Source: a virus | Reading direction: 5' to 3' (one strand) | Virus record (IMG/VR): IMGVR_UViG_3300025280_000054 | Span: 1-43,566 of that record | DNA length: 43,566 nucleotides | The notes under the pieces: generated by a model | Seen by the model: the letters and a program-made list of their open reading frames with translations, nothing else | Told to the model about the DNA's origin: nothing | Database searches by the model: none | Program-made: the position numbers and the translations under genes | Shown: piece after piece, positions 14,769 to 24,100 of the stretch | Layout: every line of letters begins with the position of its first letter | Position numbering within the stretch: the stretch's first letter is position 1

Positions 14769-17700
14769 ATGGCTATATTAAACACATTATACGCAGGACA
14801 AGGACTTTCCACTTCTGGCGGCACAATATCAGGCGATTTAACTATTGATGGTGACTTAACTATTGATGGTAGTACTACATATACATATGATGAACAGGTA
14901 GATGGTCAAGTATGGATTAAAGATTCTACAGCAAGTAGTGCAACTCAAGGTGGACATTTAAGACTTTTTAGTGATGATGGTGCTGGAATGGGTACTGGTC
15001 ATAGACTTGGGGTAATTGAGTTTGGAGGGGCAGAAGATACAAGTAGTACTATTACAATAGGAGCAAGAATTGAAGCAATAAATTCTCGTGGTAGCTATTG
15101 GGATACCACTAATAATCATGCAGATTTATTATTTTATACGACAACTGGGGATGCTTCTCAATCAGAAGTAATGCGTATCACCTCCGGTGGTGAAATAACA
15201 ATGGCGAGTGGTTCTAAATTAGTACATGATGACACAACTGGTATGGTCATTGGAATGGAAGGGGGAACTGATACGTATGGTTTATGGTGGGATACTTCAG
15301 CAAATGCTTATTCATTAAAATGGGGAGATTCTAAGAATTTTGTTTTTGATATGGATGGCATACAAATGGGGATTGGAGTGTCAGACCCAGATGAAGAATT
15401 AGAAGTAAAAGCGCCTGGGGATGCATGTATTAAAATTAACACTTCTACAGCAGGTAATGATGCTCAATTAAAATTTGCAACTGGCGATAGTATTGATTGG
15501 AATATATATGCTGATGGTAATGTAACTAATGACCCATTAATTTTTTATGATTATGCTTCAAGTAGTGCGACGATGGCGTTAAATAATGGCAACGTCGGTA
15601 TTGGTTTAACTGTTCCTTCATCATCTCTTGAAGTGGCTAAGGGTTCAGCAAGTGCTGAATTAACTATTACTTCTTATAGCACTACTACTACTCACGGTGG
15701 TATTTTAAATCTTCAGCATAGTAAAAATAATACAGTTGGCACAAACACCTTTATCGTTGATGATACATTGCTTGGTGGCATAATCTTTAAAGGTGCTGAT
15801 GGTGCTGGGTTTGAAGAAGGAGCAACTATCAAGGCTTTTGTTGATGGAGACCCTCTTACTGGTGGTGACGGAACGGATTTACCAACAAGGCTTATCTTTG
15901 CGACTACGCCAGATGGAAATAATTCTGCTGTAGATAGAATGACCATCCTTCAAGACGGCAACGTCGGTATCGGCACGACGGGGCCTGGGAGCCTTTTCCA
16001 TATGGTTGGCACAGAGGGAGCAACATTTGAGCGAAGTCTAGGAAATGGTAGTGTTAATTCATTTTTCAGTGTAGGTACAGACTCATTTTCAACTGCTGGA
16101 GGAACATTTAGATTTGAGGATAAAAGAGCATCTCAAAATTCACCCATATTTATTATCGAAGGAGCAGATTCTACAGGTACGGTTGGTTTATTTGATGTTA
16201 CAGCAGGAGGAACAAGTCGTTTTCAAGTTCAACAAGACGGCAATGTCGGGATTGGAACTGATTCCAATGTTGACGAATTGTTACATGTACAGTCTGGCAC
16301 TTCTTGGAAACCAGTTATAAAACTGGAGAATACAAATGCTGATGCATCATCTCCGAAACTTCAGTTTCATAAAACATCAACCGCATCTGAAGCAGATGAC
16401 GATTATATTGGGCTCATTGACTTTTATGGTGTTGATAGTGGTAATGCAGTAACAAGATACTGTACTATTTCAGGCATAATATCAGATGTTACGGCTGGCG
16501 AAGAAGATGGACGGCTTGAATTTAATGTTTTCAAAGCTGGTACTGATACAAAATCTGTTGTCATAGAATCTGGAGGTATCCATGAAGTAGGTGGTACATT
16601 AAAAGAAAACCTACTCACCAACTCTGGCTTTGATGTTTGGAGTAATAGTACGCTGGAGAATGTAGCTCAAGTTACAATAACTTGGAGTGCAACAAATACT
16701 TCTGCTTTTGCAGCTACTAATGGTGATATTACTAATATGGTAAGGTCGACTGGTTATGCCTCTGCTAGTTTTGCTTTATCTGGATTAACTAATGGTAAAT
16801 TATATCGAATTACATTAACTAATTATGCGGAAACAAGCGGAGATGGTTGGCAAATATATACAGGCAATGCTTCTGCTTCAGCTACAAATGGTACTATTGG
16901 CGTTACAGGACAACTTTCAAATCAAACTTGGGTTTTTGAAAAACAATCAGGTGATGCCTATATTACAATAGAAACTTTAACAGGTGCAGCCGCTCATCTT
17001 GATAGAGCAACATTCACAATCTACGAAGTCACCCCAGGCTGTGTGGATGTGGCAACTACTGCTCATGATGGATGGTATAGAATGAGAACCGATACAGATA
17101 TATGGAGACAGGAAAATATTGATGTAGGACACGCTTCTAATACAACATATAGTAAATTCGGAAGTTATTATTCCCTCAAACTTGCTGGTGGAAGTACAGA
17201 TGGACTTGTTTCTTGGCCAGCACAAAGTCTTGAGAATAAGGTTGAACACTATACCCGATTTAGAGGTAGAACAGTAACATTAGGAGCATGGGTTTGGTGT
17301 GCTTCGGGTAGTAAAGCTAATCTGCGAATATTAAGTGGTACAGGGTCTACTATATCTACTTCGTCAAATCATAGTGGAGGTAGTAGCTGGGAATGGTTAG
17401 AGGTTACGCAAACTGTAGCTACAACCAGTACATACTTTATTGCTTCTATGAACTCTGGCACATCAACTACAGCATATTTCTCACAACCAATGCTCGTATT
17501 CGGCTCATCAATAGGTGAAGGCAACTACACCAGACCGCAAGGTGAAGTTATTGTGCTGGAAACTTATGTCCCAAGTAATTATTTCACAGGTAAGTCAGGA
17601 GCAGGTGATGAAGGATGGTTAGTGATTAATGTCGAAGCGGACAGTAATGGAAAGATACCAAAGGGCATAGTAGCTCTACCTACTGTATTTGCAAGATTAA

Positions 17701-17939
17701 AAGATTCAGTAAGTCTATCAACTGGCAGTTCAACCTTGGGTCTAAACTTTCGTAGTGGCACATCAGGATGGGCTACTTGGCAAGCAAATTTAAATGGGCT
17801 GGATGATGATTTTGTTTTATATCATACGGGCGATATTATGTGCAATGCAGATGGTGATTTTGAATATAGTATAAACGCATCTGGTTCAGATACTCTCGAC
17901 ATTGAAAATGTTAATTACAATGCCGTACAATTACGATAG
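14769..17939 (+). CDS. long tail fibre / spike with C-terminal jelly-roll-like domain
   Basis: 1056 residues. The N-terminus repeats GDLTIDGDLTIDG and is followed by a beta-repetitive shaft in which [Q/N]-x-GNVGIG motifs recur at about residues 272, 395 and 489, the usual pattern of trimeric phage fibres. From about residue 612 (ENLLTNSGFDVW) a carbohydrate-binding-like beta sandwich follows (FALSGLTNGKLYRITLTNYA; TVTLGAWVWCASGSKANLRI), and a separate C-terminal domain (about 915-1056) caps the fibre. The gene is the largest in the tail region before the lysis genes, so it is the main candidate for receptor binding. No pectin-lyase catalytic motif was found. Ribosome site GTAGGGGGTG. Confidence 0.85.
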   Translation: MAILNTLYAGQGLSTSGGTISGDLTIDGDLTIDGSTTYTYDEQVDGQVWIKDSTASSATQGGHLRLFSDDGAGMGTGHRLGVIEFGGAEDTSSTITIGARIEAINSRGSYWDTTNNHADLLFYTTTGDASQSEVMRITSGGEITMASGSKLVHDDTTGMVIGMEGGTDTYGLWWDTSANAYSLKWGDSKNFVFDMDGIQMGIGVSDPDEELEVKAPGDACIKINTSTAGNDAQLKFATGDSIDWNIYADGNVTNDPLIFYDYASSSATMALNNGNVGIGLTVPSSSLEVAKGSASAELTITSYSTTTTHGGILNLQHSKNNTVGTNTFIVDDTLLGGIIFKGADGAGFEEGATIKAFVDGDPLTGGDGTDLPTRLIFATTPDGNNSAVDRMTILQDGNVGIGTTGPGSLFHMVGTEGATFERSLGNGSVNSFFSVGTDSFSTAGGTFRFEDKRASQNSPIFIIEGADSTGTVGLFDVTAGGTSRFQVQQDGNVGIGTDSNVDELLHVQSGTSWKPVIKLENTNADASSPKLQFHKTSTASEADDDYIGLIDFYGVDSGNAVTRYCTISGIISDVTAGEEDGRLEFNVFKAGTDTKSVVIESGGIHEVGGTLKENLLTNSGFDVWSNSTLENVAQVTITWSATNTSAFAATNGDITNMVRSTGYASASFALSGLTNGKLYRITLTNYAETSGDGWQIYTGNASASATNGTIGVTGQLSNQTWVFEKQSGDAYITIETLTGAAAHLDRATFTIYEVTPGCVDVATTAHDGWYRMRTDTDIWRQENIDVGHASNTTYSKFGSYYSLKLAGGSTDGLVSWPAQSLENKVEHYTRFRGRTVTLGAWVWCASGSKANLRILSGTGSTISTSSNHSGGSSWEWLEVTQTVATTSTYFIASMNSGTSTTAYFSQPMLVFGSSIGEGNYTRPQGEVIVLETYVPSNYFTGKSGAGDEGWLVINVEADSNGKIPKGIVALPTVFARLKDSVSLSTGSSTLGLNFRSGTSGWATWQANLNGLDDDFVLYHTGDIMCNADGDFEYSINASGSDTLDIENVNYNAVQLR
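15582..16259 (+). repeat. three GNVGIG-coding repeats in the fibre gene
   Basis: Near-identical stretches encoding [N/QD]GNVGIG occur at 15582-15605, 15951-15974 and 16233-16256. The DNA differs at some third positions (AACGTCGGT against AATGTCGGG), so these are old, protein-selected repeats rather than fresh duplications. They mark the shaft of the fibre. Confidence 0.75.
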
Positions 17940-17948
17940 GAGATAATT

Positions 17949-18671
17949 ATGGCAATTACAATACAAAGTTCAAGAGATAACGCAGACGATAAGACAGTAT
18001 TCTTTACTATCGCATACGGTGGTAAGGATTACAAGTGGCACGGTGATATGCCAAAGGATGCTGATGCACAGGCTTATCTTGATGCGAAATCTGATACATT
18101 AAAAGCGGAGATACTCCGTAAGCGGTATCCACAGGCAGAAGTGGAACAACTTGATGGTAAGTCTGCATTAGAATCATTTGAAGCATGGGTATCCGCTGGG
18201 TGCAAAAATGCTGAAGTTTCACAGGAGATTCCTGCGATTAAAAAGAAAGCGGCAGTATATGAAGATGTGGAAGTGGAACCAGCGATAGAAGCTAAAGATG
18301 CGGTGATGGGTGAACGTCAAGTAGAATTATCAGAAGAAGAAGAAGTTACTAAAACAGTAATTGAAAAGAGCGATAGCGGTAAGTATCTGGAAAAGCAGGT
18401 TACTGAAACAGTAGTTAGAAAAATACCACAGTACGAAGAAGTACCACTTTATGCCGCTAACGGCAAAGCAAAGAAAGATGAAGATGGCAATGCTGTGATG
18501 CACACTATACCAAAGATGGAAAGCTACGAAGTAGAGCCAGCAGTTGAAGCTAAAGAAGCGGTAACGGAGAAACGATTGGTATCTGAAGCGGTTACAGCAG
18601 TAGCAAAACAGACTTTAATTATTCAACCTGAAGTAACAATAGAAAAGAAAGCGTGGGTTGATTCACATTAA
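17949..18671 (+). CDS. acidic repetitive protein, 240 residues
   Basis: AGGAG precedes the ATG. The N-terminal 95 residues look folded (ITIQSSRDNADDKTVFFTIA, YKWHGDMPKDADAQAYLDAK). From residue 100 to the end the protein is Glu/Lys/Val-rich with an internal duplication: residues 104-119 (YEDVEVEPAIEAKDAV) recur as 193-205 (YEVEPAVEAKEAV). Between them lie NGKAKKDEDGNAV and further acidic stretches. It directly follows the fibre gene, which would suit a fibre-assembly or attachment protein, but the family is not recognised. Confidence 0.7.
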   Translation: MAITIQSSRDNADDKTVFFTIAYGGKDYKWHGDMPKDADAQAYLDAKSDTLKAEILRKRYPQAEVEQLDGKSALESFEAWVSAGCKNAEVSQEIPAIKKKAAVYEDVEVEPAIEAKDAVMGERQVELSEEEEVTKTVIEKSDSGKYLEKQVTETVVRKIPQYEEVPLYAANGKAKKDEDGNAVMHTIPKMESYEVEPAVEAKEAVTEKRLVSEAVTAVAKQTLIIQPEVTIEKKAWVDSH

Positions 18672-18685
18672 ACAAGGAGTTACAA

Positions 18686-18949
18686 ATGGCTAAAGTAAAA
18701 GACAACGAACAGCAGCCTGAAGTAATAGACAGCGAACAGAAATCGCCTGTTTTAACTTTGGATGAAGTAGAATATGATGTATCTGATTTTACAGACTATC
18801 AGAAGGATATATACAATGATATTCTTAACTATCTCGCCCAGCAACAACGGTTAGAGAGATGGAAACAGGGACAGGTACATATGCTTCGAGTATCACTGAA
18901 TGGTGAAGTTGAAGAAAAGGTAGAAGAAGAGGTAGAAGCAGAGGCATGA
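18686..18949 (+). CDS. small acidic protein after the fibre, 87 residues
   Basis: AAGGAG precedes ATG 18686. The first 24 residues are Gln/Glu-rich; LTLDEVEYDVSDFTDYQKDI then resembles the start of small phage proteins that carry a Leu/Gln-rich helix (ILNYLAQQQRLERWKQGQ). The tail is a Glu run. It overlaps the next gene by ATGA. No function can be assigned. Confidence 0.65.
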   Translation: MAKVKDNEQQPEVIDSEQKSPVLTLDEVEYDVSDFTDYQKDIYNDILNYLAQQQRLERWKQGQVHMLRVSLNGEVEEKVEEEVEAEA

Positions 18950-19395
18950 TTATTAGAAGGTGTAGTCAGGGTCATCGAGTTCGTGTTCATAGGAACACTA
19001 CTCCTGGTGCGACAAGAGTAAAGACTTATCCCGATGATAGTGTCGAGACTCTGACTTACCCTTCGTCTTATAAATACTTTGTGGATGTTGATGGTACTGT
19101 AGTTAAGCGTTCAAACAGTTTTAAAACAATAGAAGAATTCTATGTTGATGAATGTGCAAAGAAGCACGGTGATGGACATGGCAGGTTCTTAATTGGTAAG
19201 CATCATATAATTAATGGTGTAGCTACTTTACAGTCTGATTATCCTACTGATTCAAATACAAAGAATGAGATAAAAGATTTTTATGATAAGCGTGGTGTAT
19301 CTTATGGTGGCAGTGAGACTAAAGCAGAACTGCTGTCAAGGATAGTTTCTATGTATCAAAACAATGCTGAAGTATCTAAACATTTAAAGGCTTAA
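18946..19395 (+). CDS. phage protein with C-terminal HeH/LEM-like domain, 149 residues
   Basis: Starts inside an ATGA overlap. The N-terminal ~100 residues are basic and beta-like (RRCSQGHRVRVHRN; DVDGTVVKRSNSFKTIEEFY). Residues ~105-140 (TKNEIKDFYDKRGVSYGGSE followed by TKAELLSRI) match the helix-extended-helix pattern found at the ends of several phage virion proteins, often thought to bind nucleic acid or assist assembly. The link to the fibre block is positional. The stop is separated from the next gene by a single base. Confidence 0.6.
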   Translation: MIIRRCSQGHRVRVHRNTTPGATRVKTYPDDSVETLTYPSSYKYFVDVDGTVVKRSNSFKTIEEFYVDECAKKHGDGHGRFLIGKHHIINGVATLQSDYPTDSNTKNEIKDFYDKRGVSYGGSETKAELLSRIVSMYQNNAEVSKHLKA

Positions 19396-19396
19396 T

Positions 19397-19687
19397 GTGA
19401 ATCCAATTAGTAAAGTAATACAAAAGTTTATACAGCCTCCCTGGATAGACAAATGGACTTCAGTACACATGGCTGCTGGGGCTTTTATCTGTAAGGTAGC
19501 GTTATGGTGTGGAGCTTCTGATTTCTATGCTGTAATGAGCGTATTTGCCATTGGGGTTGTATGGGAAGTAATGGAATGGATAGTTGAAGATGGCTGGAGA
19601 CCTTATGGTAGCCGTTCTAACTGGGCAAAGAATACAATTAGTGATCTGGTTGTAGAAACAGGACTGGCGTTATGGATGGTATTATAG
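19397..19687 (+). CDS. multi-pass small membrane protein, lysis cassette
   Basis: 96 residues, starting with GTG at 19397 (AAAGG lies 6 bases upstream). Hydrophobic stretches near residues 24-38, 44-60 and 82-96 predict two or three membrane spans with an acidic loop (WEVMEWIVEDGWRPYG). Several phages have such a protein in the holin position. It overlaps the next gene by 16 bases. A holin or a membrane-stress protein are both possible. Confidence 0.65.
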   Translation: MNPISKVIQKFIQPPWIDKWTSVHMAAGAFICKVALWCGASDFYAVMSVFAIGVVWEVMEWIVEDGWRPYGSRSNWAKNTISDLVVETGLALWMVL

Positions 19688-19863
19688 GTGATTCCACAAA
19701 AATACTTAAACCTAAAGTATCTGAAAAGATACGGATTGAAACTCCAGTTGGAGCAATTGAATCTGATTCTGGCAATCATTTAATAGATGGATTAACGGTA
19801 GTAATAATAATTTTAGTGTTATATGCAGGAAAAAAACTTGTGGAAAAGGTGATTAATGGATGA
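19672..19863 (+). CDS. single-span membrane protein, lysis cassette
   Basis: 63 residues: a basic/neutral N-terminal 37, then a strongly hydrophobic span (LTVVIIILVLYAGKK, residues 41-55) and a basic tail. It overlaps both neighbours (ATGGATGA at its end). Size and single span fit a small holin, antiholin or spanin-type component. Confidence 0.6.
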   Translation: MDGIIGDSTKILKPKVSEKIRIETPVGAIESDSGNHLIDGLTVVIIILVLYAGKKLVEKVING

Positions 19864-20122
19864 CAAAATATTGATGGCTATAGTTGGAATTATTGGAGGT
19901 TTGATAACATTCCTCCAGAAAGTTCTCTATGGGCAGGGTAAATCTAATTATGAAATCATTGTCAAACTTATTGACAGATTCAATAAATCAGATGAAAGAT
20001 TCAAGGCGATGGAAAGCAGAGTAACTGAAGCCGCCGAAAGACGGCACGAAAAACTGGTTGATGAATTAAATGATTTAACTGATGATATGAATTTTATTAA
20101 AGGCAGGATTGATAAAAGATGA
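19856..20122 (+). CDS. membrane protein with coiled-coil tail, lysis cassette
   Basis: 88 residues: a hydrophobic span near residues 5-22 (ILMAIVGIIGGLITFLQKV), then a long charged coiled coil from about 35 to the end. An N-terminal anchor followed by a periplasm-length helix is the layout of i-spanins, although holin partners can look alike. Starts in an 8-base overlap and ends in an ATGA overlap. Confidence 0.6.
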   Translation: MDDKILMAIVGIIGGLITFLQKVLYGQGKSNYEIIVKLIDRFNKSDERFKAMESRVTEAAERRHEKLVDELNDLTDDMNFIKGRIDKR

Positions 20123-20322
20123 ATCATAGAGAGTTGGAAGAATACAGAGATGATTTAAAGAGCAGGATAGTAAGGATTGAAACTATAGTAGAGCGTAGCG
20201 AAAGAGAGCTATGTAAACTTAATAGTCGAACTTCCAAGATTGAAAGCTGGAGAAGCTGGATGATTGGTGGTATGGCAGGACTTGGATTAGTAATAACATT
20301 AATAGGAATAGGAGTGTTATAA
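20119..20322 (+). CDS. XhlA-like membrane protein, lysis cassette
   Basis: 67 residues: a charged coiled coil (residues 1-45, heptads with LKSRIVRIETIVERSERE) and one C-terminal span (SWMIGGMAGLGLVITLIGIG, about 46-66). This head-to-tail order is that of the haemolysin XhlA family, cell-surface proteins that help lysis. The stop shares a base with the next ATG (TAATG). The family match is from pattern, not search. Confidence 0.65.
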   Translation: MNHRELEEYRDDLKSRIVRIETIVERSERELCKLNSRTSKIESWRSWMIGGMAGLGLVITLIGIGVL

Positions 20323-20618
20323 TGGAATGGTTAGCAGCAAAATTAGGAGCATCAGCAGCTCAATACGCAGCTGGAGGTGCCGTAGCTGTTGGAGTTGCAT
20401 GGGCATTGAAAAAGATACCAAATGCTACAATTAAGGCAAAGTTTGGTTTGCTGATGTATGGTGCAGGAGTTGCTTGTACTTTAGGATTAGCAAAATTTAA
20501 ATGGACAAAGAAGGTTTACAATAAGACAATAGAGCCGTATATTGTAGATGCTATTGATAATATAGTAGCTCACGGAATACAAGAATTTGTTCGTGGTTTA
20601 AGATCAGATAACGAATGA
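20322..20618 (+). CDS. probable holin, two spans, lysis cassette
   Basis: 98 residues with two hydrophobic stretches (about 10-29 and 42-57: AAGGAVAVGVAWALKK and FGLLMYGAGVACTLGL) and a polar C-terminal 40. It immediately precedes the lysozyme-like gene with a TGA/ATG overlap, the usual holin position, so it is the best holin candidate of the four. Confidence 0.6.
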   Translation: MEWLAAKLGASAAQYAAGGAVAVGVAWALKKIPNATIKAKFGLLMYGAGVACTLGLAKFKWTKKVYNKTIEPYIVDAIDNIVAHGIQEFVRGLRSDNE

Positions 20619-21067
20619 AAGAAGACATAAAGAAGATCATAGATTGGTCTCTTGATAATCTTAGTATGAATAGTAAAGATGCATCCAGTTTGGTGTATAG
20701 AACTGGAATGGCTGAGTCAGGTTATAGGCATCTCTCTCAAATGGGGAGTGGCCCAGCTGTTGGATTCTTTCAGGTAGAACCAGCAACAATAGATGATACC
20801 TGGAATAATTATGCAGTATACAGAAAGCCGATAATGGCTGTACTCAAGGATATGGGTTTTGATCCAGATGATTCCAGAATGAGAGTAATGTCATCTATAG
20901 CATTACAGGCAGCATTTTGCAGGTTGAAATACAGACGTGACCGTTTGGCTATACCTCCAGCAGATGATATCCATGCACAGGCTGCATACTGGAAAAGAGT
21001 TTATAATACTGTACTTGGTAAGGGATCAGTAGAACATTTTATTAAAGCAAATGAGGAAAGTGCATGA
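20615..21067 (+). CDS. lysozyme/transglycosylase-like endolysin, 150 residues
   Basis: Cuts the glycan strands of peptidoglycan to release progeny. It has the lysozyme-fold signature: a helix ending GMAESGYRHL, with Glu34 as probable catalytic acid, followed about 15 residues later by AVGFFQVEPATIDD, which matches the G-x-F/M-Q strand of lytic transglycosylases. The C-terminal helices (ALQAAFCRLKYRRDRLAIPP, AAYWKRVYNT) complete a small domain. No signal peptide is present, so export by the holin is expected. It follows four membrane genes in a single overlapping run. Confidence 0.78.
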   Translation: MKEDIKKIIDWSLDNLSMNSKDASSLVYRTGMAESGYRHLSQMGSGPAVGFFQVEPATIDDTWNNYAVYRKPIMAVLKDMGFDPDDSRMRVMSSIALQAAFCRLKYRRDRLAIPPADDIHAQAAYWKRVYNTVLGKGSVEHFIKANEESA

Positions 21068-21126
21068 TAGATTATGAATGGGTATCCACACCAAGCTGGT
21101 ATTGGATAGAAGTAGTTTATGCCTAA
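21064..21126 (+). CDS. possible 20-residue peptide bridging two genes
   Basis: ATG inside an ATGA overlap with the endolysin stop; the frame encodes MIDYEWVSTPSWYWIEVVYA and ends by overlapping the start of the nozzle gene (ATGCCTAA). The double coupling suggests a translated bridge that carries ribosomes to the weak start at 21119, which lacks a Shine-Dalgarno site. Too short to be sure. Confidence 0.25.
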   Translation: MIDYEWVSTPSWYWIEVVYA

Positions 21127-24100
21127 GCAAGTTTTAAAGCTTGAACAGTTTCATGGAGGTTTGAGTACTAACTCAGATCCAAGGGATGTTGCAGTAAATG
21201 AGCTTACTGCAGCTACAGATGTAATGGTAGATGAATTAGGTAAGATTAGAACTTTAGGTAGTACTGCTAATCATGATGCTACTCCTTCTACTGCTATTCA
21301 GATTTACCCTGGACATGGGTTATTTCAATTTAGTCATGACAGGATTGGTGGTCATTTAGGAGAGCATTTAGCTAGTGGTGGTGATTTTACTACTGGTACT
21401 AAATGGACTAGGACAGGGGATTTTGCAATAGATTCAACTGATGCTACATATACACATAGTAGTGGAGCTGGTACAATATATCAAAGTACTGCTAATCGTT
21501 TGGAAGAGGGAGTAATTAATGTTACTTATGCTCTTAAGTATACAATTAGTAGTTGGAGTAATGGAAGTATTACAGCTTTTAGAATTAAGGGTACTGGTTC
21601 TCAGTTTGCAAGAGCAAGTGCAAATTTAGAACAGTCTAATGGAACACATATTACTACTTTCACATCTCATGCTTCTGATGCTGATCAGCCTTTTACAATA
21701 GAAGCTACTTCAGATGGGACGGCATCATTTAATATTGATGACCTTTCACTTTATATATATGATGCTGCAGAGACTGGCGATGACTATTTAGTATTAGCAG
21801 ATGCTGAATCTAGTGATTCTGCTATTTATATATATAGTAAGAATCAGGATGCATGGAGTCTGTCTCAGACCATTACTTTAGGTAGCTCTAATAATCCGAA
21901 GACTACTTTTTATACTGTAGATGGAGCATTAAGAATAAGTGATGGAAATTTTGGATCTACCAATTCAAACAAGTGGTATGGATATATAAAAAGAGATTTA
22001 TTTTCTGATATATCACCTTCTTATGATATTAACCAGTGGTATGTGGCATCCCAGAAAGTTTCTGCTCCGAATAAGTCTACTTGGGATGATGATGCTACGC
22101 TTGCTGCTGTTTATGGTTCTACATCTACTCAAGCTGGTACTGGATTAAATGATCAAGATGTTGATATTGGTCGAACTACTCTTGTAACAGCTACTGTTGC
22201 TAATGTAACAAAAGCTGAGGTAAATTATACATATACAGTACTTATCCCAGGTTCTACAGTTTCTATAGAATTTGAGGCTGGTACTTATATTTCAGCTTTT
22301 GTTGCTTCTGACACACATATTATTGCACAAGAAAGTGTGGGAGCTGGAACTTATACTGGACAAATAATTTTTTATCCTGATCCAGCTGAAACTATTACAG
22401 ATGGAAGTGTTACATGGACTGATTTTAGGGTAAAGATTAATTCAGCTACAGGTGTTTCAACTTCTGGTATAACAAATTTAAAGTGTTATGAATTAGGTGC
22501 ATTACCTGATCATTCTTCTAAGCTTTCTAATAATAATGTTCATATAGATTTTGACTGGGAAACTGCTGTTGGTGCTTCTGGATGGAATAATGTTGGTAAT
22601 ACTGGTGAATGGAAGATTGGAGTAACTTTTATATATGATGGAAAACAGGAAAGTCAAATTACTACTATTGTAGATACAGCTGATGCACTTGTATCTAGTT
22701 TTGTAGTTCCTGGTAGTCTTGGGGTTACAGCAGCTCCATCTATTAGGTTGTTTATAGCTGATTTTCAAACAGTATCAACTGCATGGAATAAAAGAATAAC
22801 TGGATGTAATATATATATGCAGGATGTTGCTCAAGATATAACACAACCTTGGTTTTTACAGTTGTCTGCTGATTTTGAAAGTGGAAAACTGAAGGTTGAA
22901 AGTTCTCAAAAGGAATATGACGCAGTTTATTATGCTGAGAATACTCAAGAATATTATTATTGGGAGGTTGGTGATGGATCAACAGATGGATCTGTTATGT
23001 TGACTCCTGCTAATGTTATTACATATGGAATCAATTCAGGTTTATTGGAAAATGAAAAAAGTGTTTTATCTAAGTATAAAACTGCAGTTGTTGTTGGAAG
23101 AATAGTGTATATTGGTGGATTGGAATTTCAAAATGAAGATGGATCAAGAGAAGTGAGAGGAGATGCTATGATTAAATCTCCTGTTAATAAGTTTGATCTA
23201 TTTCCTTTAAGCAGATTAATTGAAGTTACTGTTCAAGATGGTGATAATATAATAAAGCTTGAAGAGTATGCAGATAGGATATTGCAGTTTAAAAAGAATA
23301 AAATGCATTTGATAAATGTATCACAGGAGTTGGAGTTTTTAGAGGATACATTTGTACATAAGGGAGTATCTCATCCTGCAGCTACTTGTAAGACTGATTT
23401 TGGTATAGCATGGGTTAATAAACTTGGATGTTATCTGTATGATGGTCAGAAAGTAACTAACTTACTTGAGAAACAGGGTAGGCAGATAATAAAAGAAAGT
23501 GAGTGGGCTACATTTACTGCTAATGATCCTATGATTGGTTATGTTCCAAAGAAAAGACAGTTGATTGTTGTAGATGACATTACTACAGGTGACGGTACTA
23601 ATGATGGTGAATGTTATATATATGATCTGGTGACTCAGTCATGGATTCGAGGATTTGCTGCTACTTTTGCTGATCAGAAGAAAACAAACTTTGTTACAGA
23701 CTGGAATGGAGATTTAGTACATGCTCATACAAATGGTACTATATTAAAATGGGATGATGCTAGTGATACTTCAGCTAAAATTAACTTAATGACAAAAGAT
23801 ATAGATTTTGGACAACCTTCAGTAAGAAAGAAGGTTTATAAAGTATATTTAACTTATAGGGGAGATGCTAGTCATGTACAAGTACATTATGGTGTAGATG
23901 GTCTTGCTCCTGCCTCAACCTTTTTTGTTACTAATGCTGATGGTACTACGACAGGAGCAGGAGCAATTCCTAAATGTATAGCTCATGATGTAGACACTGA
24001 TGATTGGGTTAAAGCTGAATTAAAACCTGGTGCCCCTGTTAATAATATTTCTAGTTTCAGGTTAAAGATAAGTGGTGACGGTTCAAGTGCTATTGCTGCA

